Source of the DNA: Leyella stercorea DSM 18206
GTDB taxonomy: Bacteria; Bacteroidota; Bacteroidia; Bacteroidales; Bacteroidaceae
Direction: 5' to 3'
Assembly (NCBI RefSeq): GCF_000235885.1
Contig: NZ_JH379341.1
Coordinates: forward strand, 1 to 49,182
DNA: 49,182 nt
Shown here: positions 18,634 through 26,335 of the stretch, piece after piece
Numbering within the stretch: the first letter of the stretch is position 1
Layout: the number at the start of each line of letters is the position of its first letter
The notes under the pieces: generated by a model
What the model saw: the letters and a program-made list of their open reading frames with translations, nothing else
Told to the model about the DNA's origin: nothing
Databases searched by the model: none
Program-made: the position numbers and the translations under genes

Positions 18634-19948
18634 GACAAAAATAATTGTGGTGGAAGACAACATCGTGTATTGCGAATATGTCTGCAATATGCTGTCACGG
18701 GAGGGCTACCGCAATATGAAGGCTTACCACCTCTCAACCGCGAAGAAACATCTGCAACAGGCAACAGATAATGATATCGTGGTTGCCGACCTGCGTCTGC
18801 CTGACGGCAGTGGCATAGACCTTTTGTGCTGGATGCGAAAGGAGGGAAAGATGCAGCCCTTCATCATTATGACCGACTACGCCGAAGTTAATACCGCCGT
18901 GGAAAGCATGAAACTCGGCTCGATAGACTATATTCCCAAACAGCTTGTGGAGGATAAACTTGTCCCCCTGATCCGTTCCATACTGAAAGAACGTCAGGCA
19001 GGACAACGCCGTATGCCTATATTCGCCCGTGAAGGTTCCGCCTTTCAGAAAATCATGCACCGCATAAGGCTGGTAGCCGCCACCGATATGAGCGTGATGA
19101 TATTTGGTGAGAACGGCACGGGCAAGGAGCATATTGCCCACCTGTTGCATGACAAGAGCAAACGTGCAGGCAAGCCATTTGTGGCGGTGGACTGCGGTTC
19201 ACTCTCCAAAGAGCTTGCACCGTCGGCTTTCTTCGGACACGTCAAAGGTGCATTTACAGGTGCGGACAATGCCAAGAAAGGATATTTCCATGAGGCGGAA
19301 GGCGGCACGTTGTTTCTGGACGAGGTAGGAAACCTCGCGTTGGAAACCCAACAGATGTTGCTCCGTGCCATACAGGAGAGGCGGTATCGCCCGGTCGGAG
19401 ACAAGGCAGACCGGAATTTCAATGTCCGCATCATCGCTGCTACCAATGAAGATTTGGAGGTATCGGTGAATGAAAAGCGTTTTCGGCAGGATCTTCTGTA
19501 CCGCCTGCACGACTTCGGGATAACCGTTCCTCCGTTGCGTGACTGTCAAGAAGACATTATGCCGCTGGCAGAGTTCTTCCGTGATATGGCAAACAGAGAG
19601 CTGGAGTGTAGCGTGAGCGGGTTCAGTTCCGAAGCACGTAAAGCGTTGCTGACACACGCATGGCCGGGCAACGTGCGGGAACTTCGGCAGAAAGTTATGG
19701 GTGCTGTATTGCAGGCGCAGGAAGGTGTTGTCATGAAAGAGCATCTGGAACTTGCCGTGACGAAACCGACCTCTACTGTCAGCTTCGCCTTGCGCAATGA
19801 CGCGGAGGATAAGGAGCGGATATTGCGTGCGTTGAAACAGGCAAACGGCAACCGGAGTGTCGCCGCAGAACTGCTCGGCATAGGCAGGACAACACTATAC
19901 AGCAAACTTGAAGAGTATGGACTTAAATATAAATTCAAGCAATCATAG
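18626..19948 (+). CDS. rteB: RteB sigma-54-type response regulator
   Basis: A 440-aa NtrC-like regulator. The receiver domain is at about 1-120, with phosphoacceptor Asp55 (VVADLRLPDGSG). The AAA+ domain (about 140-370) has Walker A FGENGTGKE, an intact GAFTGA loop, GTLFLDEVGNL and an arginine-finger region. A C-terminal Fis-type HTH reads NRSVAAELLGIGRTTLYSKL. RteB activates rteC and is required for tetracycline-stimulated excision and transfer. The intact GAFTGA predicts action through sigma-54 RNA polymerase. Its start lies inside the rteA end, so the two are translationally coupled. Confidence 0.96.
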   Translation: MNKTKIIVVEDNIVYCEYVCNMLSREGYRNMKAYHLSTAKKHLQQATDNDIVVADLRLPDGSGIDLLCWMRKEGKMQPFIIMTDYAEVNTAVESMKLGSIDYIPKQLVEDKLVPLIRSILKERQAGQRRMPIFAREGSAFQKIMHRIRLVAATDMSVMIFGENGTGKEHIAHLLHDKSKRAGKPFVAVDCGSLSKELAPSAFFGHVKGAFTGADNAKKGYFHEAEGGTLFLDEVGNLALETQQMLLRAIQERRYRPVGDKADRNFNVRIIAATNEDLEVSVNEKRFRQDLLYRLHDFGITVPPLRDCQEDIMPLAEFFRDMANRELECSVSGFSSEARKALLTHAWPGNVRELRQKVMGAVLQAQEGVVMKEHLELAVTKPTSTVSFALRNDAEDKERILRALKQANGNRSVAAELLGIGRTTLYSKLEEYGLKYKFKQS

Positions 19949-19970
19949 CCCGTAATTCACTGAATTTGGC

Positions 19971-19978
19971 TATCTTTG
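19971..19978 (+). promoter_or_regulatory. -7 box of the promoter for the structured leader and RibD-like gene
   Basis: TATCTTTG fits TAnnTTTG exactly, 22 nt after the rteB stop. No good -33 TTTG is seen at the usual distance. Transcription would start at about 19985. Confidence 0.5.
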
Positions 19979-19984
19979 CATAAC

Positions 19985-20200
19985 ATTTGAGAAAAACGGC
20001 GATTGGCAGGAGCTTTTCGCCGCCAACATATAGGATAAGACCGCAAGGCGTTTCAAGCGAAAATCTGGTAAATTGGAACTACGGAGACGATTGCGTGATG
20101 CTTATGCTATGCTTACGCATAGCGTGCATTCACGTACTCTCCGTAAAGGCTTTACCAGAGCCATCGCTTGAAGGTAGTGTGAATTGCACGCTACTTTTTT
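19985..20200 (+). ncRNA. Structured leader RNA with terminator/antiterminator switch
   Basis: The 279-bp gap before the RibD-like gene encodes an elaborate fold. A first hairpin forms from CGGCGA and TCGCCG (about 19997-20023). A 121-nt hairpin (20052-20172) has paired blocks 20052-20060/20164-20172, 20064-20072/20151-20159, 20080-20087/20138-20145, 20094-20098/20130-20134 and 20106-20112/20117-20123. Intrinsic terminator arms are 20174-20181 and 20187-20194, followed by six T. Bases 20120-20133 can instead pair with 20179-20193 (14 bp, one bulge), which would break both the terminator and the apex of the long hairpin. This is attenuator or riboswitch architecture. The ligand or signal is unknown, and I match it to no known class. 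Confidence 0.7.
20174..20200 (+). terminator. Intrinsic terminator within the RibD-like gene leader
   Basis: GTAGTGTG (20174-20181) pairs with CACGCTAC (20187-20194), one G-U pair and a 5-nt loop, then TTTTTT. It lies 27 nt before the start codon at 20228, the position of a conditional terminator. Confidence 0.8.
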
Positions 20201-20227
20201 ACCCTTGCCTAACGAAAGGAAACGATT

Positions 20228-20650
20228 ATGGGTAAAGTTCAGATTCTCGCCGTACTGACGATGGACGGATGTCTTTCTTCAGAGTTATATGATAAAGCAC
20301 ATCAGGATTTGTGCCTTGACCGTTGCGGTCTTGATGAAATCAGGAAGAAAGCCTTTTACCGTGTGACACCGGACTATTCCATTTCAATGCTGCACGAATG
20401 GAGAAAAGACTGCACAAACATCCGTTACCTCGCGGAAGCCACACCGGACACGGCAGACTATATAAACGGACTGCTGCGGATGCACGCTGTGGATGAAATC
20501 ATACTATACACCGTTCCTTTCATATCCGGAAGCGGACGACATTTTTTTAAGTCGGCTCTGCCAGAGCAACACTGGACGCTTTCCTCTTTGAAAAGCTATC
20601 CCAACGGTGTATGTCGCATTATCTATATCCTTGATAAAAAAGCAAGATAG
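20228..20650 (+). CDS. RibD C-terminal / dihydrofolate reductase-like protein
   Basis: A 140-aa protein starting MGKVQILAVLTMDGCLSS, preceded by AACGAAAGGAAACGATT. The start strand-turn-helix (VLTMDG), a central ISMLHEW segment and a C-terminal VDEIILYTVPFISGSGRHFF block are typical of the RibD C-terminal domain, which shares the DHFR fold and binds NADPH. It is shorter than classical DHFR or RibD (no deaminase domain) and lacks the usual G-x-x-x-x-G run I would expect for strong nucleotide binding, so the activity is uncertain. Genes of this type are known beside tetQ-rteA-rteB in related elements. The upstream attenuator suggests conditional expression. Confidence 0.75.
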   Translation: MGKVQILAVLTMDGCLSSELYDKAHQDLCLDRCGLDEIRKKAFYRVTPDYSISMLHEWRKDCTNIRYLAEATPDTADYINGLLRMHAVDEIILYTVPFISGSGRHFFKSALPEQHWTLSSLKSYPNGVCRIIYILDKKAR

Positions 20651-20670
20651 CCAAAATGTGCGGCAAGCAT

Positions 20671-20701
20671 ACATTTCTATTTTCAGGAATAGAATAAATG
20701 T
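20671..20701. promoter_or_regulatory. Dyad between the RibD-like gene and rteC
   Basis: ACATTTCTATT (20671-20681) pairs with AATAG (20688-20692) and AAATGT (20696-20701), with a 3-nt bulge. It lies about 190-220 bp upstream of rteC. RteB binds half-sites a couple of hundred bp upstream of the rteC transcription start in CTnDOT, so this is a candidate operator, or simply a weak terminator for the preceding gene. Confidence 0.3.
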
Positions 20702-20770
20702 TCCGATTACAAACAATTTAAGTCGGAGATAATTTGTCCTTGTGAAAAAATACTGAATTTTATACCTCTG

Positions 20771-20808
20771 AAATCCAGCACTTTGTAAAATTGAGTGTTG
20801 GATTTTTT
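20771..20808 (+). terminator. Intrinsic terminator or attenuator upstream of rteC
   Basis: AAATCCAGCACT (20771-20782) pairs with AGTGTTGGATTT (20794-20805), one G-U pair and an 11-nt loop, followed by a T-run to 20808. It lies 80 nt before the rteC start. It either ends upstream transcripts or attenuates rteC. Confidence 0.75.
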
Positions 20809-20888
20809 ATTTTCTGCCGCGTTTTTTGCCAATTATATTCATGTGCGCACGCAGAAAACAAAGTGTAATTTTCAAAATTGACAGAACC

Positions 20889-21494
20889 ATGAATTATTTC
20901 TTGCTGGCGGAAACCGACTTTTTCCGCCTGATAAACGAAGCCGGCGACTGCAATATGGAAACGGCATACACGGCTTTCGCCACCCAAGTGATCGAACTGT
21001 GCAACGGCGGCATGGACATGAACCTTACCGTCATCGCGCTTGCCTACATCGAAATCGAGTTGCAGCACCATCCCGTACGTAATCTGTCAGAAGAAAAAAG
21101 AGAGATTGCCGCCTACGTCAGCAAGGCTCTGTCTTTCGTAAGAAAGATGCAGAAATTCCTTGCCACGCCCCAAGTGCCACCACTAATATCCGCCAACAAC
21201 GCAACAGAAACCACCGCCAGCCTTCTTCAATGGACGGGCAATGCCATCGACCTCGTGGAACTTATCTACGGCATAGACGTGATGGGCTGCATCAACAACG
21301 GCAATATGCCGCTCAAACAGCTCGCCCCACTTCTCTATAAGATATTCGGGGTTGATTCTAAAGACTGCTACCGCTTCTACACTGATATCAAACGCCGGAA
21401 GAACGAAAGCCGCACCTATTTCATTGACAGGATGCAGGAAAAACTGAACGAGAGAATGTTGCGTGATGAGGAGTTGGAGCGGATGAGAAAATAA
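20889..21494 (+). CDS. rteC: RteC transcriptional activator of excision
   Basis: A 201-aa protein from the ATG at 20889 (MNYFLLAETDFFRLINEAGD). An ATG at 20841 would add 16 basic residues and give 217 aa. It is a mostly helical N-terminal half followed by TASLLQWTGNAIDLVELIYGI and a C-terminal basic helical region (CYRFYTDIKRRKNESRTYFIDRMQEKLNERML), as in the RteC family. RteC is made when RteB activates its promoter and itself activates xis2c-xis2d-orf3-exc. It is monocistronic and has terminator hairpins on both sides. In this element it is followed by non-backbone cargo. Confidence 0.95.
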   Translation: MNYFLLAETDFFRLINEAGDCNMETAYTAFATQVIELCNGGMDMNLTVIALAYIEIELQHHPVRNLSEEKREIAAYVSKALSFVRKMQKFLATPQVPPLISANNATETTASLLQWTGNAIDLVELIYGIDVMGCINNGNMPLKQLAPLLYKIFGVDSKDCYRFYTDIKRRKNESRTYFIDRMQEKLNERMLRDEELERMRK

Positions 21495-21516
21495 AAAAAT
21501 ATCCATTACATATGAG

Positions 21517-21546
21517 AAGACAGGAATACTCGTATCCTGTCTTTTT
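21517..21546 (+). terminator. rteC terminator
   Basis: AAGACAGGA (21517-21525) pairs with TCCTGTCTT (21535-21543), followed by TTTTT (21542-21546 region), 22 nt after the rteC stop. The remaining gap to 21795 is AT-rich and holds only the promoter region of the next gene. Confidence 0.8.
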
Positions 21547-21707
21547 ATTTTCATTTAATTATATATTAATTAGCACAATATATGTGAGTTTTTCATTCCT
21601 ATAAGGACAAATTTCAGAAACGTATGTCTGGTAAATTATTGAGTCATCATAGTATGAACATATATCATTACTAAAAACAATGAAACAACTTCCATAAGAT
21701 TGTGGTT

Positions 21708-21777
21708 GTAAAAATCGCCATTTAATAGCCCGTTTTTTTTGTAAAATTCGCCAATTAAAAAAATATGATTATCTTTG
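21708..21777 (+). promoter_or_regulatory. Promoter region of the ATPase/KAP cargo operon
   Basis: TATCTTTG (21770-21777) is a perfect -7 box 18 nt before the start codon. A direct repeat, GTAAAAATCGCC (21708-21719) and GTAAAATTCGCC (21741-21752), has a 33-bp period (about three helical turns), and its second copy covers the -33 position, so it is a candidate regulator-binding site. No consensus -33 TTTG lies at 19-21 nt. Confidence 0.5.
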
Positions 21778-21795
21778 CATTATATTTTATAAGGT

Positions 21796-22926
21796 ATGGA
21801 AACAGTAAATAGAATACTTCAAGAGAAGATTACAGCACGAATCGCGCCCAATAAAGCAGTACTGATTTTTGGTGCTCGCCGTGTTGGTAAAACGGTAATG
21901 ATGCGTAAAATTGTGGACAACTATTCAGGTAGGACGATGATGCTCAACGGCGAAGACTACGACACATTAGCACTATTGGAGAATCGCTCAATAGCCAATT
22001 ATCGGCATTTATTGGATGGTATTGATTTGCTGGCTATTGATGAGGCACAGAACATACCACAAATCGGTAGTATTCTGAAGTTGATAGTTGATGAAATACC
22101 GGGAATAAGTGTCTTGGCAAGTGGTTCTTCGTCATTCGATTTGCTGAATAAGACTGGTGAACCGTTGGTCGGCCGCAGTACGCAATTTCTCCTTACACCA
22201 TTCTCGCAACGGGAAATCGCACAGACGGAAACGGCACTTGAAACCCGCCAGAACCTCGAAGCGCGCTTGATTTACGGTTCCTATCCCGAAGTAGTAATGA
22301 TGGAGAACTATGAACGTAAAACAGACTACCTACGTGATATTGTCGGTGCATACCTGCTTAAAGATATCTTAGCAATTGACGGCTTAAAAAATTCGAGCAA
22401 GATGCGCGATCTACTGCGATTGATAGCTTTTCAGTTGGGCAGCGAAGTTTCTTACGAAGAGTTAGGTAAACAACTCGGCATGAGCAAGACGACCGTTGAA
22501 AAATACCTCGACCTATTGGAAAAGGTCTTCGTTATCTATCGTCTGGGGGCTTATTCGCGTAACCTACGCAAGGAGGTTACAAAAGCTGGCAAGTGGTACT
22601 TCTACGACAACGGCATTCGCAATGCCATTATCGGGGCTTTCTCACCGCTGGCCATTCGGCAGGATGTCGGTGCGCTGTGGGAGAACTACATCATCGGAGA
22701 GCGGCGCAAAGCGAACTTCAATGAGGGACTGCACAGGGAGTTCTATTTCTGGCGCACCTACGACAAACAGGAAATCGACCTGATTGAGGAGAGTGCCGAC
22801 AGTCTTACCGCCTTGGAGTTCAAGTGGGGAAATAAAATGCCGGCCGCACCGAAAGCCTTCCAAGAAGCCTATCCCTATGCCGAGTTTCATGTGGTAAATC
22901 GGGAGAATTATTTGGAGTTCGTATAA
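21796..22926 (+). CDS. AAA-type ATPase with DUF4143 domain
   Basis: A 376-aa cytosolic protein. Walker A is GARRVGKT (residues 26-33), Walker B LLAIDEAQ (about 78-85), and a sensor-like LASGSSSFDLL follows. A winged-helix segment (SYEELGKQLGMSKTTVEKYLDLLE, about 222-245) precedes the DUF4143 C-terminal domain. That domain ends with EIDLIEE...ALEFKWG, an arrangement like a restriction-endonuclease fold core. Such proteins are common and poorly understood. Only 16 nt separate it from the KAP NTPase gene, so the two form an operon. GC content is lower than that of the tra genes, marking it as cargo between rteC and mob. Confidence 0.85.
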   Translation: METVNRILQEKITARIAPNKAVLIFGARRVGKTVMMRKIVDNYSGRTMMLNGEDYDTLALLENRSIANYRHLLDGIDLLAIDEAQNIPQIGSILKLIVDEIPGISVLASGSSSFDLLNKTGEPLVGRSTQFLLTPFSQREIAQTETALETRQNLEARLIYGSYPEVVMMENYERKTDYLRDIVGAYLLKDILAIDGLKNSSKMRDLLRLIAFQLGSEVSYEELGKQLGMSKTTVEKYLDLLEKVFVIYRLGAYSRNLRKEVTKAGKWYFYDNGIRNAIIGAFSPLAIRQDVGALWENYIIGERRKANFNEGLHREFYFWRTYDKQEIDLIEESADSLTALEFKWGNKMPAAPKAFQEAYPYAEFHVVNRENYLEFV

Positions 22927-22942
22927 TCAATAAATTACGTAT

Positions 22943-25900
22943 ATGGAAACAAAACTACAATCCAAACAGCAATATCCGCGGTTTATCCAAAATAAACCGT
23001 GTGGTATTGACAAATTCGATGGAGGTTCGCAAGAAAGGTTGGCAAAAACTATTGCTCGCCATTTTTGTCAGAATGATTCATTGGATGAGGAATGTACTTT
23101 ACCTCGAATTATCGGCATCGAAGGTATTTGGGGATCTGGAAAATCCAACGTGGTTAAAATGTTGGAACGTGAATTATCAGACGACTATTACTTTTTTGAG
23201 TATGACGCATGGGGACATCAAGAGGACTTGCAACGCCGCTCTATATTGGAATTGCTTACAAGCAAACTTATTGATGATGGTATCCTATCTGGAAATGCAA
23301 CAATAAAAGTCAAAGGTGGAGGTACGAAAACCGTATCATGGTCTGAAAAGCTGAAATATTTATTAGCCCGTAAAACGGAGACCGTAACCGAAAAATATCC
23401 CCTTATCAGTAATGGTATGGTTGCGGCATTTTTGGTTGCAGTTTTAACTCCGATATTTACATTTATTGCGTATGCAGTAAAACCTACACCCACAACATGG
23501 TGGTTTTCTTTATTGTCTATTATCATAGCTGCACTGCCAGTTCTTATTGCATTGTGCGTTTGGAAATGGGCATATAGCAAAGATCATAAATATGGATGGA
23601 GTTATATGTTAGCTATTTATCAAGATAAAGTCGAAAAGGACGTTTGCTATGAGACTTTGAGCGAAGACGAACCAACGGTTTACGAGTTCAAAACATGGAT
23701 GCAAGACATTTCTGATTTTATCAAGGAAAAAGGACAACGTAAATTAGTCCTTGTTTTTGACAACATGGATCGTCTCCCCGCTGAAAAAGTAAAAGAATTA
23801 TGGTCTTCTATCCATATGTTCTTCGCCGATAGCGGTTTTGAAAATGTTTGGGCTGTTATTCCTTTCGATGAAACACATTTAGCTTGTGCATTCGGAGATG
23901 AGACCGACGAACAAACGAAACAACTGACCAAGTATTTTATCAATAAAACTTTCCCTATTGTTTATCGTGTTGCTCCTCCTGTTATTACCGACTATCGAAG
24001 TATATTCAACAAACTGTTTGTTGAAGCATTTGGAGAAACAGAAAATGAAGCGAAAGAAACTATAAATCGGATATTCAGATTGGTAAATCCTAATGCCAAT
24101 GTTAGGGAAATTATATCATATATCAATGAGATGGTCGCTCTTAAACAAGAGTGGTGTAACGAAATTTTGATGATAAACATAGCATTGTTCTGTTTGAAGA
24201 AGACGGATATTCTGGCAAATCCAGTAGAACAAATATTGTCCGGCGACTATCTGAATGGCATTCAAACAATAATTAACAATGATCTGCAAACACAACGCGA
24301 AATTGCAGCTTTGGTATATGGTGTCGATGTTGAAGATGCTCGACAAATTCCATTGAAAAAATATATTGAAGGCTGCATCAACGGAGAAGAAGACCACGAC
24401 ATAAATCAATATGCAGAGACTAATAAACAATTTGACACTGTATTAGAAGAAGTTATACAATGTATGGACAATGCGCTTATCGATAAGATTATACATTGTT
24501 TGCATAAATTAACTCGAAAGAGCGATGTTATTCTGCGTGTATGGCAAAGAATAGCACAATTGAAATTAAAAGAATCCATAGAGAAGCAGGTGTTCCCTGT
24601 CGAATACCAAGAACTGCTGTTGCATTTAGACACGGAAAGCCAAAACCATGTGATTGCTCAATTATATAAGAAGATAGTTCGGTTCAATGACTTCAATGGC
24701 GGCGACTATTTCAAAACGTTAGATGCAATAGACAGGTTTATTGCGCAAAATAAGTTGGCGTGCGATTTTACGTCATTGATTGAAGCAAAAACAGTCAAGC
24801 CAAATACATTTATCGATTATATTCAAGCTGCAAATGCAACAGATGCTGCCTATCGGGATAACGCGACAACTAAAGCATATAAATATTATCAAGTAGCAAC
24901 AAATTCGGAGGCGCTCGATAATTATTTGGCAAACTTACTACCCGATAATTTCGACCATGCAGATATTGTAAAAACGTTAAAAGATAATTCTACCTATACG
25001 TTTCCAACGCTTTTGCAAGCGATCACGAATTGCATTGATGAACAGAATGTAAATAAAGATAATATAGGGGCTATATTTACAACCTATCGTTTATTGGCAT
25101 CTGACGAAGAAAGACCTTTACCTGTAACGTTAGATTCAACCTACATAAATCAGTTGCATTCTGAATTAGAAACTGATGGCCGAAACATTAAAGAGTCTGG
25201 ATATTACGATTTAGTCGCCATGCAATTGGCACATGGTCATTCCGTTTCCTTAATAGAGGGTGGAGATATAAAATATGTTGCAGAACTCATGGACTATTAT
25301 GTGGATCATGGAGACTTATTAGTAAATAGTGTGGGATGGAATATACCGCTATTAAATGAAACACTACAATACATGGTAAATCATAAACTTGGCTATAAAT
25401 TATTGCTCTCAGACATATTGCCCCAATTTGAAGATATTAAGAACAGAATAGGTGTAACGGATGAGGTATTTATCGAGCATTTAGCAGAGTGGAATACCGA
25501 TTTGGATAAGTATATCACTAAGAACAATATTAAAGATGTAATTCCTGACGCATCTTTTTACGATTTGACCACTAAAATAAGCAATGTCCTGACCGATCAT
25601 ATCAATAAAATAGCGTTCGAAGCGTTGTCTGAAATAAGTGTTGATACATTATACGCCCAAAGAACAGCACATACATCATATTATTGGTTTGTCGCAATAA
25701 AACATTTACTGGCTAAAATCAAATCCTTGCCAGATAACTTGACTGAATTTGGCAAAAAGATTCTGATGGATATTGCTTCTGGAACTCAAAGTTTGAATCC
25801 TTTCCCTAATTGTTTCAAGAATATAGTTGAAAGATTGGATAAACGAAAAATTAAATCGACAGTTACCGATATAAGAAATGATTTCTGCATCGGTAAAAAG

Positions 25901-26197
25901 ACTATCAATGCAATAAAGTTTCAATTTTTCGAAACATGGCTTAGATCGCATGGTAATTTGAAAAGTCAAGCTGGAGACGTTATTGATAAAATAGTGAAAC
26001 CTGTAATTTCCGATGGGGCATGCCGTTCATTGATTCTGCAAAACAAAGATTTTTATATGGATTTAATAAATACAGCAGGGGATGATGCTTATGAATTGAA
26101 AAAGAGTCTCCGAAACCTCATACAAAAAGATTCAGATCCGCAATTGGTTAAATTTGTCAATTCGATAGATTCAGTACCTGAGGTTGAAACCGCGTAA
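22943..26197 (+). CDS. KAP family P-loop NTPase, membrane-anchored
   Basis: A 1084-aa protein. Walker A is GIWGSGKS (residues 61-68). Two transmembrane helices (about 158-178 and 186-208) are inserted within the NTPase domain, which is the hallmark of KAP NTPases. Walker B is LVLVFDNMDR (about 268-277). About 650 residues of helical, repeat-like C-terminus follow with no motif I recognise. The gene is strongly AT-rich compared with the backbone and is the second gene of the DUF4143 operon. KAP NTPases occur in several anti-phage systems, so defence is a reasonable guess. Nothing in the sequence shows the effector or trigger. Confidence 0.85.
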   Translation: METKLQSKQQYPRFIQNKPCGIDKFDGGSQERLAKTIARHFCQNDSLDEECTLPRIIGIEGIWGSGKSNVVKMLERELSDDYYFFEYDAWGHQEDLQRRSILELLTSKLIDDGILSGNATIKVKGGGTKTVSWSEKLKYLLARKTETVTEKYPLISNGMVAAFLVAVLTPIFTFIAYAVKPTPTTWWFSLLSIIIAALPVLIALCVWKWAYSKDHKYGWSYMLAIYQDKVEKDVCYETLSEDEPTVYEFKTWMQDISDFIKEKGQRKLVLVFDNMDRLPAEKVKELWSSIHMFFADSGFENVWAVIPFDETHLACAFGDETDEQTKQLTKYFINKTFPIVYRVAPPVITDYRSIFNKLFVEAFGETENEAKETINRIFRLVNPNANVREIISYINEMVALKQEWCNEILMINIALFCLKKTDILANPVEQILSGDYLNGIQTIINNDLQTQREIAALVYGVDVEDARQIPLKKYIEGCINGEEDHDINQYAETNKQFDTVLEEVIQCMDNALIDKIIHCLHKLTRKSDVILRVWQRIAQLKLKESIEKQVFPVEYQELLLHLDTESQNHVIAQLYKKIVRFNDFNGGDYFKTLDAIDRFIAQNKLACDFTSLIEAKTVKPNTFIDYIQAANATDAAYRDNATTKAYKYYQVATNSEALDNYLANLLPDNFDHADIVKTLKDNSTYTFPTLLQAITNCIDEQNVNKDNIGAIFTTYRLLASDEERPLPVTLDSTYINQLHSELETDGRNIKESGYYDLVAMQLAHGHSVSLIEGGDIKYVAELMDYYVDHGDLLVNSVGWNIPLLNETLQYMVNHKLGYKLLLSDILPQFEDIKNRIGVTDEVFIEHLAEWNTDLDKYITKNNIKDVIPDASFYDLTTKISNVLTDHINKIAFEALSEISVDTLYAQRTAHTSYYWFVAIKHLLAKIKSLPDNLTEFGKKILMDIASGTQSLNPFPNCFKNIVERLDKRKIKSTVTDIRNDFCIGKKTINAIKFQFFETWLRSHGNLKSQAGDVIDKIVKPVISDGACRSLILQNKDFYMDLINTAGDDAYELKKSLRNLIQKDSDPQLVKFVNSIDSVPEVETA

Positions 26198-26202
26198 GTA
26201 TT

Positions 26203-26335
26203 TGTCTAACAAGTCCGAATTTTACGATTTTACCCGTCAGAACTGAAGTGCCCCCCAAAAAAATTGTATCCAACTTTTGGGGGTCACTTCAAACTTCGAT
26301 AGGGATAATTTTCAATTTTGGGGACTTGTTAGACA
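26203..26335. repeat. 14-bp inverted repeat at the cargo/mob convergence
   Basis: TGTCTAACAAGTCC (26203-26216) and GGACTTGTTAGACA (26322-26335) are perfect inverted copies. The right copy covers the mobC stop codon and the left starts 5 nt after the KAP stop. It may be a bidirectional terminator stem for the two convergent operons, or a boundary repeat left by insertion of the cargo. Confidence 0.6.
26244..26291. mobile_element. 48-bp IS3-type terminal-repeat remnant
   Basis: The 48 bp begin TGAAGTGCCCCCCAAAA and end, on the opposite strand, TGAAGTGACCCCCAAAAG, termini of the style seen in IS3-family (IS150-like) elements. They are flanked on both sides by AAC (26241-26243, 26292-26294), a 3-bp direct repeat as that family makes. 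Only the two ends remain. It also forms a strong hairpin that can terminate transcription in both directions. Confidence 0.5.

Noticed and set aside
19987-20235. 82-codon plus-strand frame starting with TTG before the RibD-like gene
   Set aside because: It coincides with a strongly structured leader; composition follows the stems. Only its 3' part is kept as a possible leader ORF.
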